From positions 18,377 to 82,376 of the forward strand of contig JAUIBK010000012.1 of NCBI GenBank assembly GCA_030428205.1: DNA of 64,000 nt, in the 5' to 3' direction. Each line of letters starts with the position of its first letter. The first letter of the stretch is position 1. Position numbers and translations under genes: made by a program. The notes beneath the pieces are model-generated. The model had not been told where the DNA came from. It saw nothing but the letters and a program-made list of their open reading frames with translations, and did not search any database. This stretch comes from a bacterium. Lineage in GTDB: Bacteria > Bdellovibrionota_C > UBA2361 > RFPC01. Shown one piece after another: positions 1 through 8,017 of this stretch.

Positions 1-1
1 T

Positions 2-1357
2 GCCAGGAAGGATTCGAAGGGAGTTCATCTTCTCCGAGGGAAAGCTACAGTTCTCAACAGCAAGAAACAAAAACGTCGTAAACTTCCATTGGCAGCTGTT
101 ATCTACGACTCTCATGATGGAGCCTATACCTTTCGGGCCACACTCCGCTCACCCCGGCGCAAATCAAGTTACGAACTTCTAGCTTCACTCCCATCATCAA
201 CCTCTCGTATTCCTCGTGTAGAAGTGCGCCGAATTCCTCATAGCTCACTTCAAGAAGCCACATGTAGCGCACTCGGGCACAACCCTCATCCGGATCATAA
301 TCACCTTGCTCCATCACCTCACCAGCGGCTCGAGGGAGATGTCCTCGTTGAACTCACTACAATAGCTGATGGAGATTTCACGGCCCTCTACGGAGCCGAC
401 ACAAATGCTGTTATTGCGGGGATCGTCAACACAACAAATGTCTTTTATCACAACGAGCTTGGATTAGAATTAGAAATCATTGGCCAACATAGTTTTGACG
501 ATTCCTCTGATCCCTATAGCTCCACCACTGATCCTGAAGATCTTCTCGATGACTTTACCTACATTCATCCACCATCCGATACCTTCGGAACAAGCGACCT
601 ATTCCATCTTTTTACGGGAAGAGATCTCAACTCAGGGGTTATCGGGATTGCCTGGGTCGGTCATGTGTGTGATCCATTTCAAAATACTGCGATCTCTCAA
701 CACGTCGATAACGAAGCAAGTAGAGCGGTCCTCCTTGCCCACGAAATAGGACACAACTTTGGCGCACATCACGATCAGCCCATTGATGGATATGAGCACA
801 TCATGCGACCCGTAATTAATCCAGATGCCAACACTTTCTCGCTACGAAGCAAACACGACATTGCTGAACATGTATCTACAAGATCGTGCATCGATGGAGG
901 TGGAGCTTCAGGCACACCTACCCCCACTCCAACACCTCCTCCAACCCCAAGCCCTTCTCCAACTCCAGAAGTGACTCCAAGCCCTACACCAACCCCTCTG
1001 CCCACAGATCCCCCAAGCGTACTTCCGACACCATCGCCACTTCCTATACCGACAACCCCTGAAGAACTCCGCTCACTTCTCGAGGAGAGCAGCTTTCTCC
1101 TCCAACAGTGGAAAGGAGCTTCAGTCAGCATTGAAATATCCTCAACAATAACTCTTGTGCTCGAACAACATCGAGCGTTTCTCTCAACTGCACTTGAAAG
1201 CCCCTGGTTTTCGCCACGTCAAAAGAAACGAATCAGACGCGCTGAAAAAGCACTCTCCAAACTTCTTTCAAAGAAACAAAAAGGAAAGAAATTTAAAAAA
1301 CGACTTAAACGAGCGCGACAAAAAACAAGGCGAGCTTTACGCCTCTTTGTCTTCTGA
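2..1357 (+). CDS. Metzincin-type zinc metalloprotease, 5'-partial
   Basis: The reading frame is open from base 2, so the gene begins upstream of the window; a TTG at 89 is the first start-like codon but is probably internal. The catalytic signature HEIGHNFGAHHD (bases 740-775) is the extended metzincin zinc site HExxHxxGxxHD, most like the reprolysin/ADAM (M12B) group: three His ligands and the catalytic Glu are intact. Before it lies the expected alpha/beta domain; after it comes a Pro/Thr/Ser-rich linker (about bases 915-1050) and then a very basic, helical C-terminus rich in Lys and Arg. The linker suggests a secreted or surface protein that degrades peptides outside the cell. The signal peptide, if any, is off the window. 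Family assignment is firm; substrate is unknown. Confidence 0.85.
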   Translation, partial: ARKDSKGVHLLRGKATVLNSKKQKRRKLPLAAVIYDSHDGAYTFRATLRSPRRKSSYELLASLPSSTSRIPRVEVRRIPHSSLQEATCSALGHNPHPDHNHLAPSPHQRLEGDVLVELTTIADGDFTALYGADTNAVIAGIVNTTNVFYHNELGLELEIIGQHSFDDSSDPYSSTTDPEDLLDDFTYIHPPSDTFGTSDLFHLFTGRDLNSGVIGIAWVGHVCDPFQNTAISQHVDNEASRAVLLAHEIGHNFGAHHDQPIDGYEHIMRPVINPDANTFSLRSKHDIAEHVSTRSCIDGGGASGTPTPTPTPPPTPSPSPTPEVTPSPTPTPLPTDPPSVLPTPSPLPIPTTPEELRSLLEESSFLLQQWKGASVSIEISSTITLVLEQHRAFLSTALESPWFSPRQKKRIRRAEKALSKLLSKKQKGKKFKKRLKRARQKTRRALRLFVF

Positions 1358-1466
1358 TAGGGTTCTGACAGATTCACTTTTTTTCACATGACAAAACGTG
1401 CGTTCTCTGACTCTTCGTTAACGACGCATCAGGTGATATGCTCAAAGAAAATGTTTGAGGGTATCT

Positions 1467-1838
1467 ATGCTGGCAACACTGACAACAACTCACTCAACAC
1501 CTTGTCAATCCACACCTCAAAGGAGTGCAATAGCCGAGCCTGCAGTGGATATTCAACCATCATCGTTAGATTCTCCTCTTACTACAGTATCTTTCTCTTT
1601 TGCTCCTGAGGGTGAAGAAGTCTCTGTAGCCACGTCGGCCAAAGAAGAGTCTCTGTGGTCGGCCATCGCCTCTGAAGCTGGCACCATTTCACGCGAAATC
1701 GGCACTCAACTTGCGGCAATTGGCATTGCAGGCACTACAATAACTGCTGCAGCCGATAGTACCACCTTGGGGCTAGGAACAGTGCTACTTATTGGTGGCG
1801 TAGTAGCAAAGCATGTCCTACGTAAGCGTAACCACTAA
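1467..1838 (+). CDS. Small protein with C-terminal membrane segment, unknown function
   Basis: A 123-residue protein from ATG 1467; an in-frame TTG at 1455 is an alternative start. The N-terminal half is Ser/Thr/Pro-rich and looks disordered. The C-terminal third is Ala/Gly/Leu/Val-rich (GLGTVLLIGGVVAKHV) and ends in a short basic tail (LRKRNH), as expected for a tail-anchored single-span membrane protein. It lies about 100 bases after the metalloprotease and ends just upstream of the next membrane protein. I do not recognise the family. A second frame across 1388-1609 looks like a shadow. Moderate confidence that it is a real gene. Confidence 0.5.
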   Translation: MLATLTTTHSTPCQSTPQRSAIAEPAVDIQPSSLDSPLTTVSFSFAPEGEEVSVATSAKEESLWSAIASEAGTISREIGTQLAAIGIAGTTITAAADSTTLGLGTVLLIGGVVAKHVLRKRNH

Positions 1839-1881
1839 CTCCCACCTTTTACGATCAGGAAACATATGCAACAACAAGACC

Positions 1882-3330
1882 ATGAGGAGTCAACTCTCAC
1901 TTCGACCTGCTTTCTTTTTGCTTTCTTTTGCAATCATCTTCCTCTACATCCTCCACCGCCCTCTTGATGATTACGACATTTTCACCCAACTCACTCTTGG
2001 CCTCTCTTTTCTGAGAGAAGGTGGCTTTTCTTTCCCAGCCATTTCTTTCTATGGTAGTCAATCGCTCGAGTCTCTCTCCACAAATCCAGGATGGCTCTGG
2101 CAATACTGCTTTGCCACTCTCTATCAGTATTTTCACTGGAAAGGGATACGAGTCATTCATTATGGCTTACTCTGCACCTCCCTCCTTCTCGCTCTTTATG
2201 TTCCATTACTGAAAGGCACACGCGCCAATCAGTGGCAAGTGTCTGCTGCTCAAGCACTTCCTCTTGGATTACTTTGTATTGCAAACAATACAAGTGTTCG
2301 ACCACAACTCATTGCACTACTCTGCTTTTGCATAGTATTCGCCATGCTGCGTCAAAGAAAACTTAAACTCTGGCACTATAGCGTCTTACTTTTCATCCTT
2401 CTTTTGTGGCAGAACATTCATCTCTCTGTTGTTCTTGCACTTCCAATCGTTGGAAGTCGAGCACTTCGACGGTTCTTGTGCGACAAAGATCCACTTCCAG
2501 CCGTTACTCTTGAGACGACTCTTCTTCTTTGTGCCGTTGTGGCAGCTCACATAGGTACCCCAATTGGTCTTGGCGTCTTTTCCTTAGCAAGCGAAAACTA
2601 TCTTATAACGCACGATATTTTTCATAATCTTGAGTGGTACGCCTTTTGGGAATATGGACTTACAACACTCCCCTTCTTTTCCTTAGCACTTGCAATATCA
2701 CTTTTTCTCGGATGGAGCGTGCGTAGAGAAACTCCCTGTTGGTTGTGGTTTCTTGTGTTCGTCTATACTAGCCTTGCACTCTTTGCTGCTCGGTTTATTC
2801 TCTTTTGGGCAGTAGTCATGCTCCCTATCTGGACGTACTGGCTTGAACACCACCGCAAAAAAAATGGGGGTTGGGTAGTAACAAAGCTCCTCTTAGGCAC
2901 TCCTTCAGCTCTTCGCTTTACACTCGCTGTCGTCTCCATTCTTCTTCTCGGAGTATCAGCCTATAAAACCCCAACGTTGAGCCCCTCGATGCCACTTTCA
3001 TGCATTCAACACCTAACCTCACAGACGGATATTAAAAGGGTATATAGCTATAGAGTATGGAGCGGACTGGTGTCGTTTTATAGTAAAGGCCGTATACAGG
3101 TGCAAGCAGATGGAAGGCTCTATCGATACCCCGCTTCGTATTGGCGGAGATACTTTCAAGAAGTCAACGGAGAGGTTCCTCTTCAACAAGTCGCAAAAGA
3201 GTTCGCCCCTCAAGCTTTCGTGTTATCCCAGAACAAGACAGAAGGCCTTGTGCAGCTTCTCGAGGAATCTGAGGAGTGGGCGAGGAGATATGAGGAGGGA
3301 GAGTGTGTAGTATTTGTTAAATCTACGTGA
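1882..3330 (+). CDS. Polytopic membrane protein, possibly GT-C type
   Basis: About 482 residues with roughly ten hydrophobic segments and a soluble C-terminal tail of about 110 residues. An acidic DDYD motif right after the first membrane span, followed by a loop and further spans, recalls GT-C glycosyltransferases, in which an Asp in the first periplasmic loop is catalytic; that assignment is inference. ATG 1882 gives a sensible signal-anchor start (MRSQLSLRPAFFLLS). The frame is also open back to 1813 but would overlap the preceding gene with unnatural sequence. Oddly, the best ribosome-binding site (AGGA at 1857-1860) is placed for an out-of-frame ATG at 1866 that reads only 33 codons, so a leader peptide or a sequence error is possible. 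Confidence 0.65.
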   Translation: MRSQLSLRPAFFLLSFAIIFLYILHRPLDDYDIFTQLTLGLSFLREGGFSFPAISFYGSQSLESLSTNPGWLWQYCFATLYQYFHWKGIRVIHYGLLCTSLLLALYVPLLKGTRANQWQVSAAQALPLGLLCIANNTSVRPQLIALLCFCIVFAMLRQRKLKLWHYSVLLFILLLWQNIHLSVVLALPIVGSRALRRFLCDKDPLPAVTLETTLLLCAVVAAHIGTPIGLGVFSLASENYLITHDIFHNLEWYAFWEYGLTTLPFFSLALAISLFLGWSVRRETPCWLWFLVFVYTSLALFAARFILFWAVVMLPIWTYWLEHHRKKNGGWVVTKLLLGTPSALRFTLAVVSILLLGVSAYKTPTLSPSMPLSCIQHLTSQTDIKRVYSYRVWSGLVSFYSKGRIQVQADGRLYRYPASYWRRYFQEVNGEVPLQQVAKEFAPQAFVLSQNKTEGLVQLLEESEEWARRYEEGECVVFVKST

Positions 3331-3589
3331 ACGCGTCCCTCCGGGTCGAGCCCAACAAGCGCGACAGCGATTGTTACAAGGCGAGTAGTGGTAACTGGAG
3401 CCGTGGCGATCGTTGATTCGTTTTTTCGAATCTCTCCACCCGCTTGAGGCTTGGCTAAGAACAATAATGCGTTTTGGTTCTCGCTCCTTCGACTCGCTAC
3501 CGCTCGCTCAGAATCCATTCACCTCGGGAAGGAAGGAGCCTGCCATGAGCGAGGGCCTGTGGCCCGAGTCGAATGGAAATAGCGAAACA
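3331..3589. other. Intergenic region with palindromic, low-information sequence
   Basis: Between the membrane protein and tRNA-Gly there is no credible gene. The stretch 3475-3575 contains two loosely related TCGACTCG/CTCGCTCA motifs and a short GGGCC-TGT-GGCCC dyad near 3553-3566, resembling the palindromic intergenic repeats elsewhere in this window. Confidence 0.4.
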
Positions 3590-3666
3590 TGGAGCGGGTG
3601 AAGAGATTCGAACTCTCGACCTCTTCCTTGGCAAGGAAGCGCTCTAGCCAACTGAGCTACACCCGC
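3590..3666 (-). tRNA. tRNA-Gly(GCC)
   Basis: On the minus strand the sequence folds into a complete cloverleaf: acceptor GCGGGTG/CACCCGC, D arm GCTC...GAGC, anticodon stem CTTCC/GGAAG around loop TTGCCAA (anticodon GCC, reading GGC), and T arm with TTCGAAT. The discriminator is U and the 3' CCA is encoded (3592-3590). Anticodon GCC together with U73 fits bacterial tRNA-Gly. Confidence 0.97.
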
Positions 3667-3798
3667 GTAGGAGATAGGTTTTATGGCAGGATGAGGAAAA
3701 TGTCAATTCGTACAGGACGTTCCCTAAGATATTGAACTTTCAGTCGGCTTTCGCTATCTTCAAGCGGCAACCTATCGATATAAGAGGGAGATTGTTCG

Positions 3799-4110
3799 AT
3801 GACCACCGATTCCATCGATGAACGACGTAAAGCACTCGAAGAAGATTTTTTTCGTCGTCAAAACGAAGAAGCGCTCAAGCGCCTCCAAGAACGCGAGGAG
3901 GAAAAACCTCGCCTTAGCCCAATTACGGGCGAGCCGATGGAACAGCTAACCATTATGGGCGTAGTTGTTGATCGGTGCCCTACTTCAAAAGGAATCTGGC
4001 TTGATAACGGTGAGCTCGATGAGCTACTGAAAGCACACGAAGGGGAAATGCCTGGTGAAAAAGGCGAAGGCATTCTCCGTAACTTTCTTAATACTCTCTC
4101 AGGAAAATAG
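3799..4110 (+). CDS. Zinc-ribbon (TFIIB-like) family small protein, ribbon degenerate
   Basis: A 103-residue soluble protein. The N-terminus (DERRKALEEDFFRRQNEEAL) is a charged helix typical of a small bacterial family that carries a zf-TFIIB-like ribbon. The ribbon core VDRCPTSKGIWLDNGELDELL (about residues 57-77) matches the usual D.CP.C.GiWLD.GEL pattern, but three of the four expected zinc cysteines are missing: LSPITGEPM replaces the first CPxC-like knuckle and CPTS replaces CPxC. A GAGGGAG ribosome-binding site sits 8 bases before ATG 3799. The fold is probably kept without zinc. Function unknown. Confidence 0.75.
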   Translation: MTTDSIDERRKALEEDFFRRQNEEALKRLQEREEEKPRLSPITGEPMEQLTIMGVVVDRCPTSKGIWLDNGELDELLKAHEGEMPGEKGEGILRNFLNTLSGK

Positions 4111-4114
4111 AGGT

Positions 4115-4480
4115 CTAATCGACAAATTGCTCGATTGTTGATTTGAGATTTCCACTTCTACCAGCTGCTACTGTTGTAGCATTTGTGCGCGCCTGCGGTG
4201 TTGCTTGCGCTCTTCGCTGCTCAACTCTTTGAGCTTGAGGTGTTGCAGGCGCTTGTGTTTGAGAGGCTTGGGTGGAAACTCTCGCACGCTCAACAAGATC
4301 CTTAGCGAGCGTATTGTGGCTTTCCATGATTGAATCGCGAATAGTACGCAGCGTAATTCGCATACCGGTCCAACTCGCTGGAGAAAGAGATTGCACTCTA
4401 TTTGGCTCTGTAAGATCCTCGATCATTCCTACAAGATCAGCCGCCTCAAGAAGTTGGTGAAGTGCTTTACTTTGGTCCAT
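4115..4480 (-). CDS. Hypothetical protein, Gln/Ala/Thr-rich C-terminus
   Basis: About 121 residues from the ATG at 4480, chosen because an AAGGAA ribosome-binding site lies about 8 bases upstream; a longer frame reaches 4612 but its first 44 residues look non-natural. The N-terminal 60 residues (MDQSKALHQLLEAADLVGMIE...) are helical; residues from about 75 are Ala/Gln/Thr/Pro-rich and probably disordered, ending in STIEQFVD. It is convergent with the zinc-ribbon gene, with only four bases between stop codons. No recognised domain. Confidence 0.5.
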   Translation of the reverse strand: MDQSKALHQLLEAADLVGMIEDLTEPNRVQSLSPASWTGMRITLRTIRDSIMESHNTLAKDLVERARVSTQASQTQAPATPQAQRVEQRRAQATPQARTNATTVAAGRSGNLKSTIEQFVD

Positions 4481-4647
4481 GATAATATTCCTTGACTCTC
4501 TGATAGGTGACACAGTCCACACGACATTTGACTCTGATAAGATGCTCCCAGGTACATTTTCGTTCCAAAATGAGGCTTCCGCACATAACCTCTTGTTATC
4601 ACTGCCATCCACCGTTACGATAACACTCCAAAAGAAAAACTGTTTGA

Positions 4648-5226
4648 ATGATGAACGCTCTTCAGCTCCAACTCTTTGACTGTGCTCGTAACACCCTCAA
4701 AGTCCTGCCCGACCCTATTCGGCGGTTAGGATTGCGGGTGCTCGGTGAGTCCCCAAGGAAAAAGCAACGTGCTCGACAGCCAAACAAAACATACGCTAGC
4801 GACCCGTTTCTCAAAGATATCTGGACCCAGGTGCGCAGAGAATTCTTTCCCCACCGCCTCGATCTCGATGACTATGCCGTTAGTTGGAGTAAGCGAAATC
4901 AAAAGCGAACTCTCGCCTCGTGTAATATTGAGTTAAAAAAAATAAATGTTGCTCGAGAACTCAACCACCCACCTCATTTCAAGTGGCTCGCTCCCCTTCT
5001 CTACCACGAAATGTGCCACGCTTACCTCGAGCACAACGTCTCCCAACAGAACGGAAAGTTTGCTTGGCACGGCAAGGAATTTCGTACCTTAGAAGCGCTG
5101 CACCCGGAAATGATCGCGTTTGACACTTGGGTAAAAAATGGAGGTTGGGCAACAGCAGTACGGAGTCACCGCTCACGGGTCGCTCACGCAAAACGGAAAC
5201 AATTAGCGGCTCAGTCTCATCAATGA
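4648..5226 (+). CDS. SprT-like zinc metallopeptidase-fold protein
   Basis: A 192-residue cytosolic protein with HEMCHAYLEH around residue 121 (HExxH zinc motif with the catalytic Glu) and a following WHGKEF block, the third-ligand region of SprT/YgjP-like proteins. The family is related to the DNA-protein crosslink protease SPRTN, but its bacterial members are poorly characterised. Length and motif spacing are normal. Two consecutive ATG codons (4648, 4651) are possible starts. The stop overlaps the ATG of the following phosphoesterase (ATGA at 5223-5226), so the two are co-transcribed. Confidence 0.8.
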   Translation: MMNALQLQLFDCARNTLKVLPDPIRRLGLRVLGESPRKKQRARQPNKTYASDPFLKDIWTQVRREFFPHRLDLDDYAVSWSKRNQKRTLASCNIELKKINVARELNHPPHFKWLAPLLYHEMCHAYLEHNVSQQNGKFAWHGKEFRTLEALHPEMIAFDTWVKNGGWATAVRSHRSRVAHAKRKQLAAQSHQ

Positions 5227-6143
5227 AGCGAAGAGAGTTTCTTGGAATATCCGCACTTACCGCCGCGGCCGGACTCGGCTTAGCGGGAGCAACCTGCTCA
5301 TTTACTACTGGAGAAGTCGAACTCAACGAATACGATGTTCCCTTAAAAGAGATCCCAACTGAATTTAACGGTTTTCGTATAGGTGTTCTCAGCGATATTC
5401 ACTTTGGCCCTGCGGTCCTAGAACAGTGGCTTTCAGAAGCCACTCAACTGCTGAACAAAGCCAATATCGATCTCTGTCTGTTTGGCGGCGATCATATCTA
5501 TGTCCCAAGCTCCTTTGTAGCAACTTCTTTCCCATACTACCGTAATAAGGAGTACGACAATCTGCACGGGGCAAAAAAGGCCCAAGCCATTTTTGAAACT
5601 GTTGCCAAATACATCTCTACCATCAACGCAACGTACGGACTCTTTGCCACATACGGTAATCACGACCGGTGGACAGCTCCGGCCGACTGTAGCGAGATCT
5701 TTTCAAAGCAGGGAGTTTCTTTTCTGGTAAATCACGAACGGGTTATCATGCATAAAGGAGCCAGGCTTCGCCTGTTTGGCACCGACGACTACTGGACCGG
5801 TGTGCCCCGCTCTCCTGGTTATAACCATAAAGAGTTTCGTGATGAGCTCAGAGTTGTGCTTTCTCACAACCCCGACTACCTCTCTGAACTCACAAAACAA
5901 CAAGAACCTTTTCACCTGGGCGTTGCCGGTCACACCCATGGGGGGCAGATCAAGCTCCCCGGCATAGGAGCACTGTTTTATAATGTACGAGATACAGACT
6001 TTGCCGAGGGCTTAGTTAGAAGATCCTTAGCCAACGGCAACGAAGCAACCGTGTTTGTTTCTCGAGGGCTCGGCACTGTTGAAATTCCATACCGGTTGAA
6101 CTGTCCGCCAGAAGTGGCTGTTTTAGAGCTAAGATCTGCTTAG
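5223..6143 (+). CDS. Tat-exported calcineurin-like metallophosphoesterase (YkuE/YaeI type)
   Basis: A 306-residue enzyme that starts with a twin-arginine signal (MKRREFLGISALTAAAG), so it should be exported folded with its metals. The metallophosphoesterase blocks appear in order: LSDIHFG (DxH), GGDH (GD), YGNHDRW (GNHD), LSHNPD and GVAGHTHGGQI (GHTH). This pattern is that of YkuE/YaeI-type phosphoesterases, some of which act on UDP-diacylglucosamine or other lipid-linked phosphates at the membrane. The frame is open further upstream inside the SprT-like gene, but the Tat signal fixes the start at ATG 5223. Substrate unproven. Confidence 0.9.
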   Translation: MKRREFLGISALTAAAGLGLAGATCSFTTGEVELNEYDVPLKEIPTEFNGFRIGVLSDIHFGPAVLEQWLSEATQLLNKANIDLCLFGGDHIYVPSSFVATSFPYYRNKEYDNLHGAKKAQAIFETVAKYISTINATYGLFATYGNHDRWTAPADCSEIFSKQGVSFLVNHERVIMHKGARLRLFGTDDYWTGVPRSPGYNHKEFRDELRVVLSHNPDYLSELTKQQEPFHLGVAGHTHGGQIKLPGIGALFYNVRDTDFAEGLVRRSLANGNEATVFVSRGLGTVEIPYRLNCPPEVAVLELRSA

Positions 6144-6347
6144 ACGCTAATAATATCAACATCTTACCTGGACTCCCTCCATTGAGAGAAAGATGCTTGC
6201 CAGACCTTGCGTTTTTTAAGGAATTTCACTAGTTTAACCCTTCGATAATCGCTACTGGCTTGCACATGCTTACAGCACTACTTTTTACAAAAGCTGAAGC
6301 AAAAGGGCCAGAACAACCGAGGAGCAAGTGTGAATTCAGGAGAAGAA

Positions 6348-6626
6348 ATGTATAACGGCAAGCCGAAGAGTCAGTATATTAAGTTCCGTCCTCCGGTACA
6401 GGAAAAAAGCCGCACATCCTCAATGGAAGTTATCGTCGATCACGGCGTTGAGCGCGCAATGAAAGTGCTCAAGCGTAAGCTTATTAAAGAAGGGCTCTTT
6501 AAGGAGCTAAAAGCTCGTCGTTACTACACAAAACCATCTGAAGAGAAGAAACGTCGCCTCAAAGAGTCTCTGAAGAAGATTCGTAAAGAAGAATCAAGAA
6601 GACAAAAAAGCCAACTCGCTTTTTAG
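6348..6626 (+). CDS. rpsU: 30S ribosomal protein S21
   Basis: The protein contains the bS21 core nearly in consensus form: VIVDHGVERAMKVLKRKL, then EGLFKELKARRYYTKPSEEK and a Lys/Arg-rich helical tail. S21 binds the 3' region of 16S rRNA near the anti-Shine-Dalgarno sequence and helps start translation. The start was set at ATG 6348 because AGGAG (6338-6342) lies 5 bases upstream; a GTG at 6330 is also in frame. At 92 residues it has about 22 extra residues before the usual MEVIV start, a moderate N-terminal extension. It stands alone between the phosphoesterase and lptF. Confidence 0.95.
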   Translation: MYNGKPKSQYIKFRPPVQEKSRTSSMEVIVDHGVERAMKVLKRKLIKEGLFKELKARRYYTKPSEEKKRRLKESLKKIRKEESRRQKSQLAF

Positions 6627-6736
6627 CTCGCTTCGCCCTCTTTCTCGTCACACTCACCATTTCGCTCAATTCTCGCTTTCGGATTGTCGTTGACTCGTGC
6701 TTGCGAGACAGGCCTGTATACCGTAGAAACTAAAGA

Positions 6737-8017
6737 GTGAAAGTTCTCAATCGCTATATCTTTCGAGAAACATTTCTGTTTTTCCTGGTAAGTCTCTTTG
6801 CGTTCACGGGCATTCTGCTCGTATTACGAATGCTCAAGCTAGCTTCGCTTGTGATTAATAAAGGCGTTGAGCTCTCCCAAGTCGGCATGGTCTTTCTCTC
6901 TATCGTTCCAACCTTTCTAGAGATAGCAATACCGCTAGCTTCTCTGCTTGGAGTGATGCTTGCTCTTGCACGGCTTTCAGGGGATTCCGAAATCACCGTT
7001 ATGCGCTCAAGCGGAATTAGCCTCTATCAGCTCATCCGACCAGTTGCTCTCTTTGGGGTGTTTGCATTCTGTTTAACCTTGGTAGTTTCACTACAACTCA
7101 AACCGTGGGGGTACGACAGGTTATCACGTACTCTCTTTGAAATTGCACGGAGAAAAAGTACTGCGGGACTCAGCGCAGGCACCTTTAATGATCTTGGAAC
7201 GATTACCCTTTACGCTGAAAAGATTGACCACCAAACTGGCGATCTCGAAGGTGTTCTCATTCACGACAGAAGAAAACGATCAGAACGTAAAGTGATTACA
7301 GCTAAAAATGGAGCGATTCTCTCAAGCCCCGAAGAAGAATCTATCACCTTCCATCTTAAAGACGGAGAGATTCACGAACTTGCAGAGGGAAAATACATCT
7401 TCACTCAGTACGAAACCAATGACATTCTCACGAACCCTGACGAGCTCTACACAAAACAAGAAAAAACCCGTGGGCGCATACGTCCTCGCGAGCTCTCAAA
7501 TGCTCAGATATACCAAGAGCTACAAACAAGAAAAGAATTCTCTCCCATCGAGCCAACCTCAGAGCCTTCGACCCTCCAAGAAAACCTTGAGTCAGCCCCC
7601 CAAAAAAGCATTGAGCAGCAACGCAAAGAAAACGACGATCGCATCAGGAGGCTCCGCATTGAATATCACAGACGATTCTCGATTCCCTTTGCCGCCTTCC
7701 TCCTTGCCCTCTTTGCTATGCCACTAGGTATCCAACCTCCACGGACACAACGTTCCTTGGGCGCTGGACTATCAGCCTCAATTGGCCTTGTTGTCTTCGT
7801 GTTTTATTTTGCCTTACTCTCTGTTGGCGTAGCACTTGGTGAATCCGGAGTTCTCCCTCCCATGCTCGCTGTCTGGCTTCCTAACATAGTGATCGGGATC
7901 TCTGCTTACTTTACCTTACAAAAGATGGGCACAGAACAGTGGCAGTCTTTTGCACACGCCCTCGAAGATCTCTTTAAGAAGATTCAGCGCAAACTGGAGA
8001 AAGCAGAAAACTTATGA
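6737..8017 (+). CDS. lptF: LPS export permease LptF (YjgP/YjgQ family)
   Basis: A 426-residue inner-membrane protein with the YjgP/YjgQ architecture: three N-terminal membrane spans, a periplasmic beta-jellyroll-like domain (about residues 130-270) and three C-terminal spans. The N-terminus MKVLNRYIFRETF and the SGDSEITVMRSSGIS block are family hallmarks. With LptG and the LptB ATPase it extracts lipopolysaccharide and feeds the LptC-A-D bridge. It starts at GTG 6737 with a weak ribosome-binding site. An acidic, Gln/Glu-rich insertion (about residues 260-300) precedes the fourth span. It overlaps lptG by ATGA. LptB is not in the window. Confidence 0.9.
   Translation: MKVLNRYIFRETFLFFLVSLFAFTGILLVLRMLKLASLVINKGVELSQVGMVFLSIVPTFLEIAIPLASLLGVMLALARLSGDSEITVMRSSGISLYQLIRPVALFGVFAFCLTLVVSLQLKPWGYDRLSRTLFEIARRKSTAGLSAGTFNDLGTITLYAEKIDHQTGDLEGVLIHDRRKRSERKVITAKNGAILSSPEEESITFHLKDGEIHELAEGKYIFTQYETNDILTNPDELYTKQEKTRGRIRPRELSNAQIYQELQTRKEFSPIEPTSEPSTLQENLESAPQKSIEQQRKENDDRIRRLRIEYHRRFSIPFAAFLLALFAMPLGIQPPRTQRSLGAGLSASIGLVVFVFYFALLSVGVALGESGVLPPMLAVWLPNIVIGISAYFTLQKMGTEQWQSFAHALEDLFKKIQRKLEKAENL

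Noticed and set aside
1388..1609. 73-codon plus-strand frame overlapping the 1467 gene
   Set aside because: It overlaps the 1467-1838 frame, has no domain or ribosome-binding site, and looks like a shadow; the longer frame carries a plausible membrane segment.
1866..1967. 33-codon leader-like frame with a well-placed ribosome-binding site
   Set aside because: It overlaps the 5' end of the membrane protein in a different frame, has no protein-like features, and is probably chance; noted as a start ambiguity only.
6690..6720. Possible sigma-70 promoter TTGACT-N19-TGTATA before lptF
   Set aside because: The 19-base spacer is too long and the transcript would start only about ten bases before the GTG, leaving no room for a ribosome-binding site; too weak to annotate.
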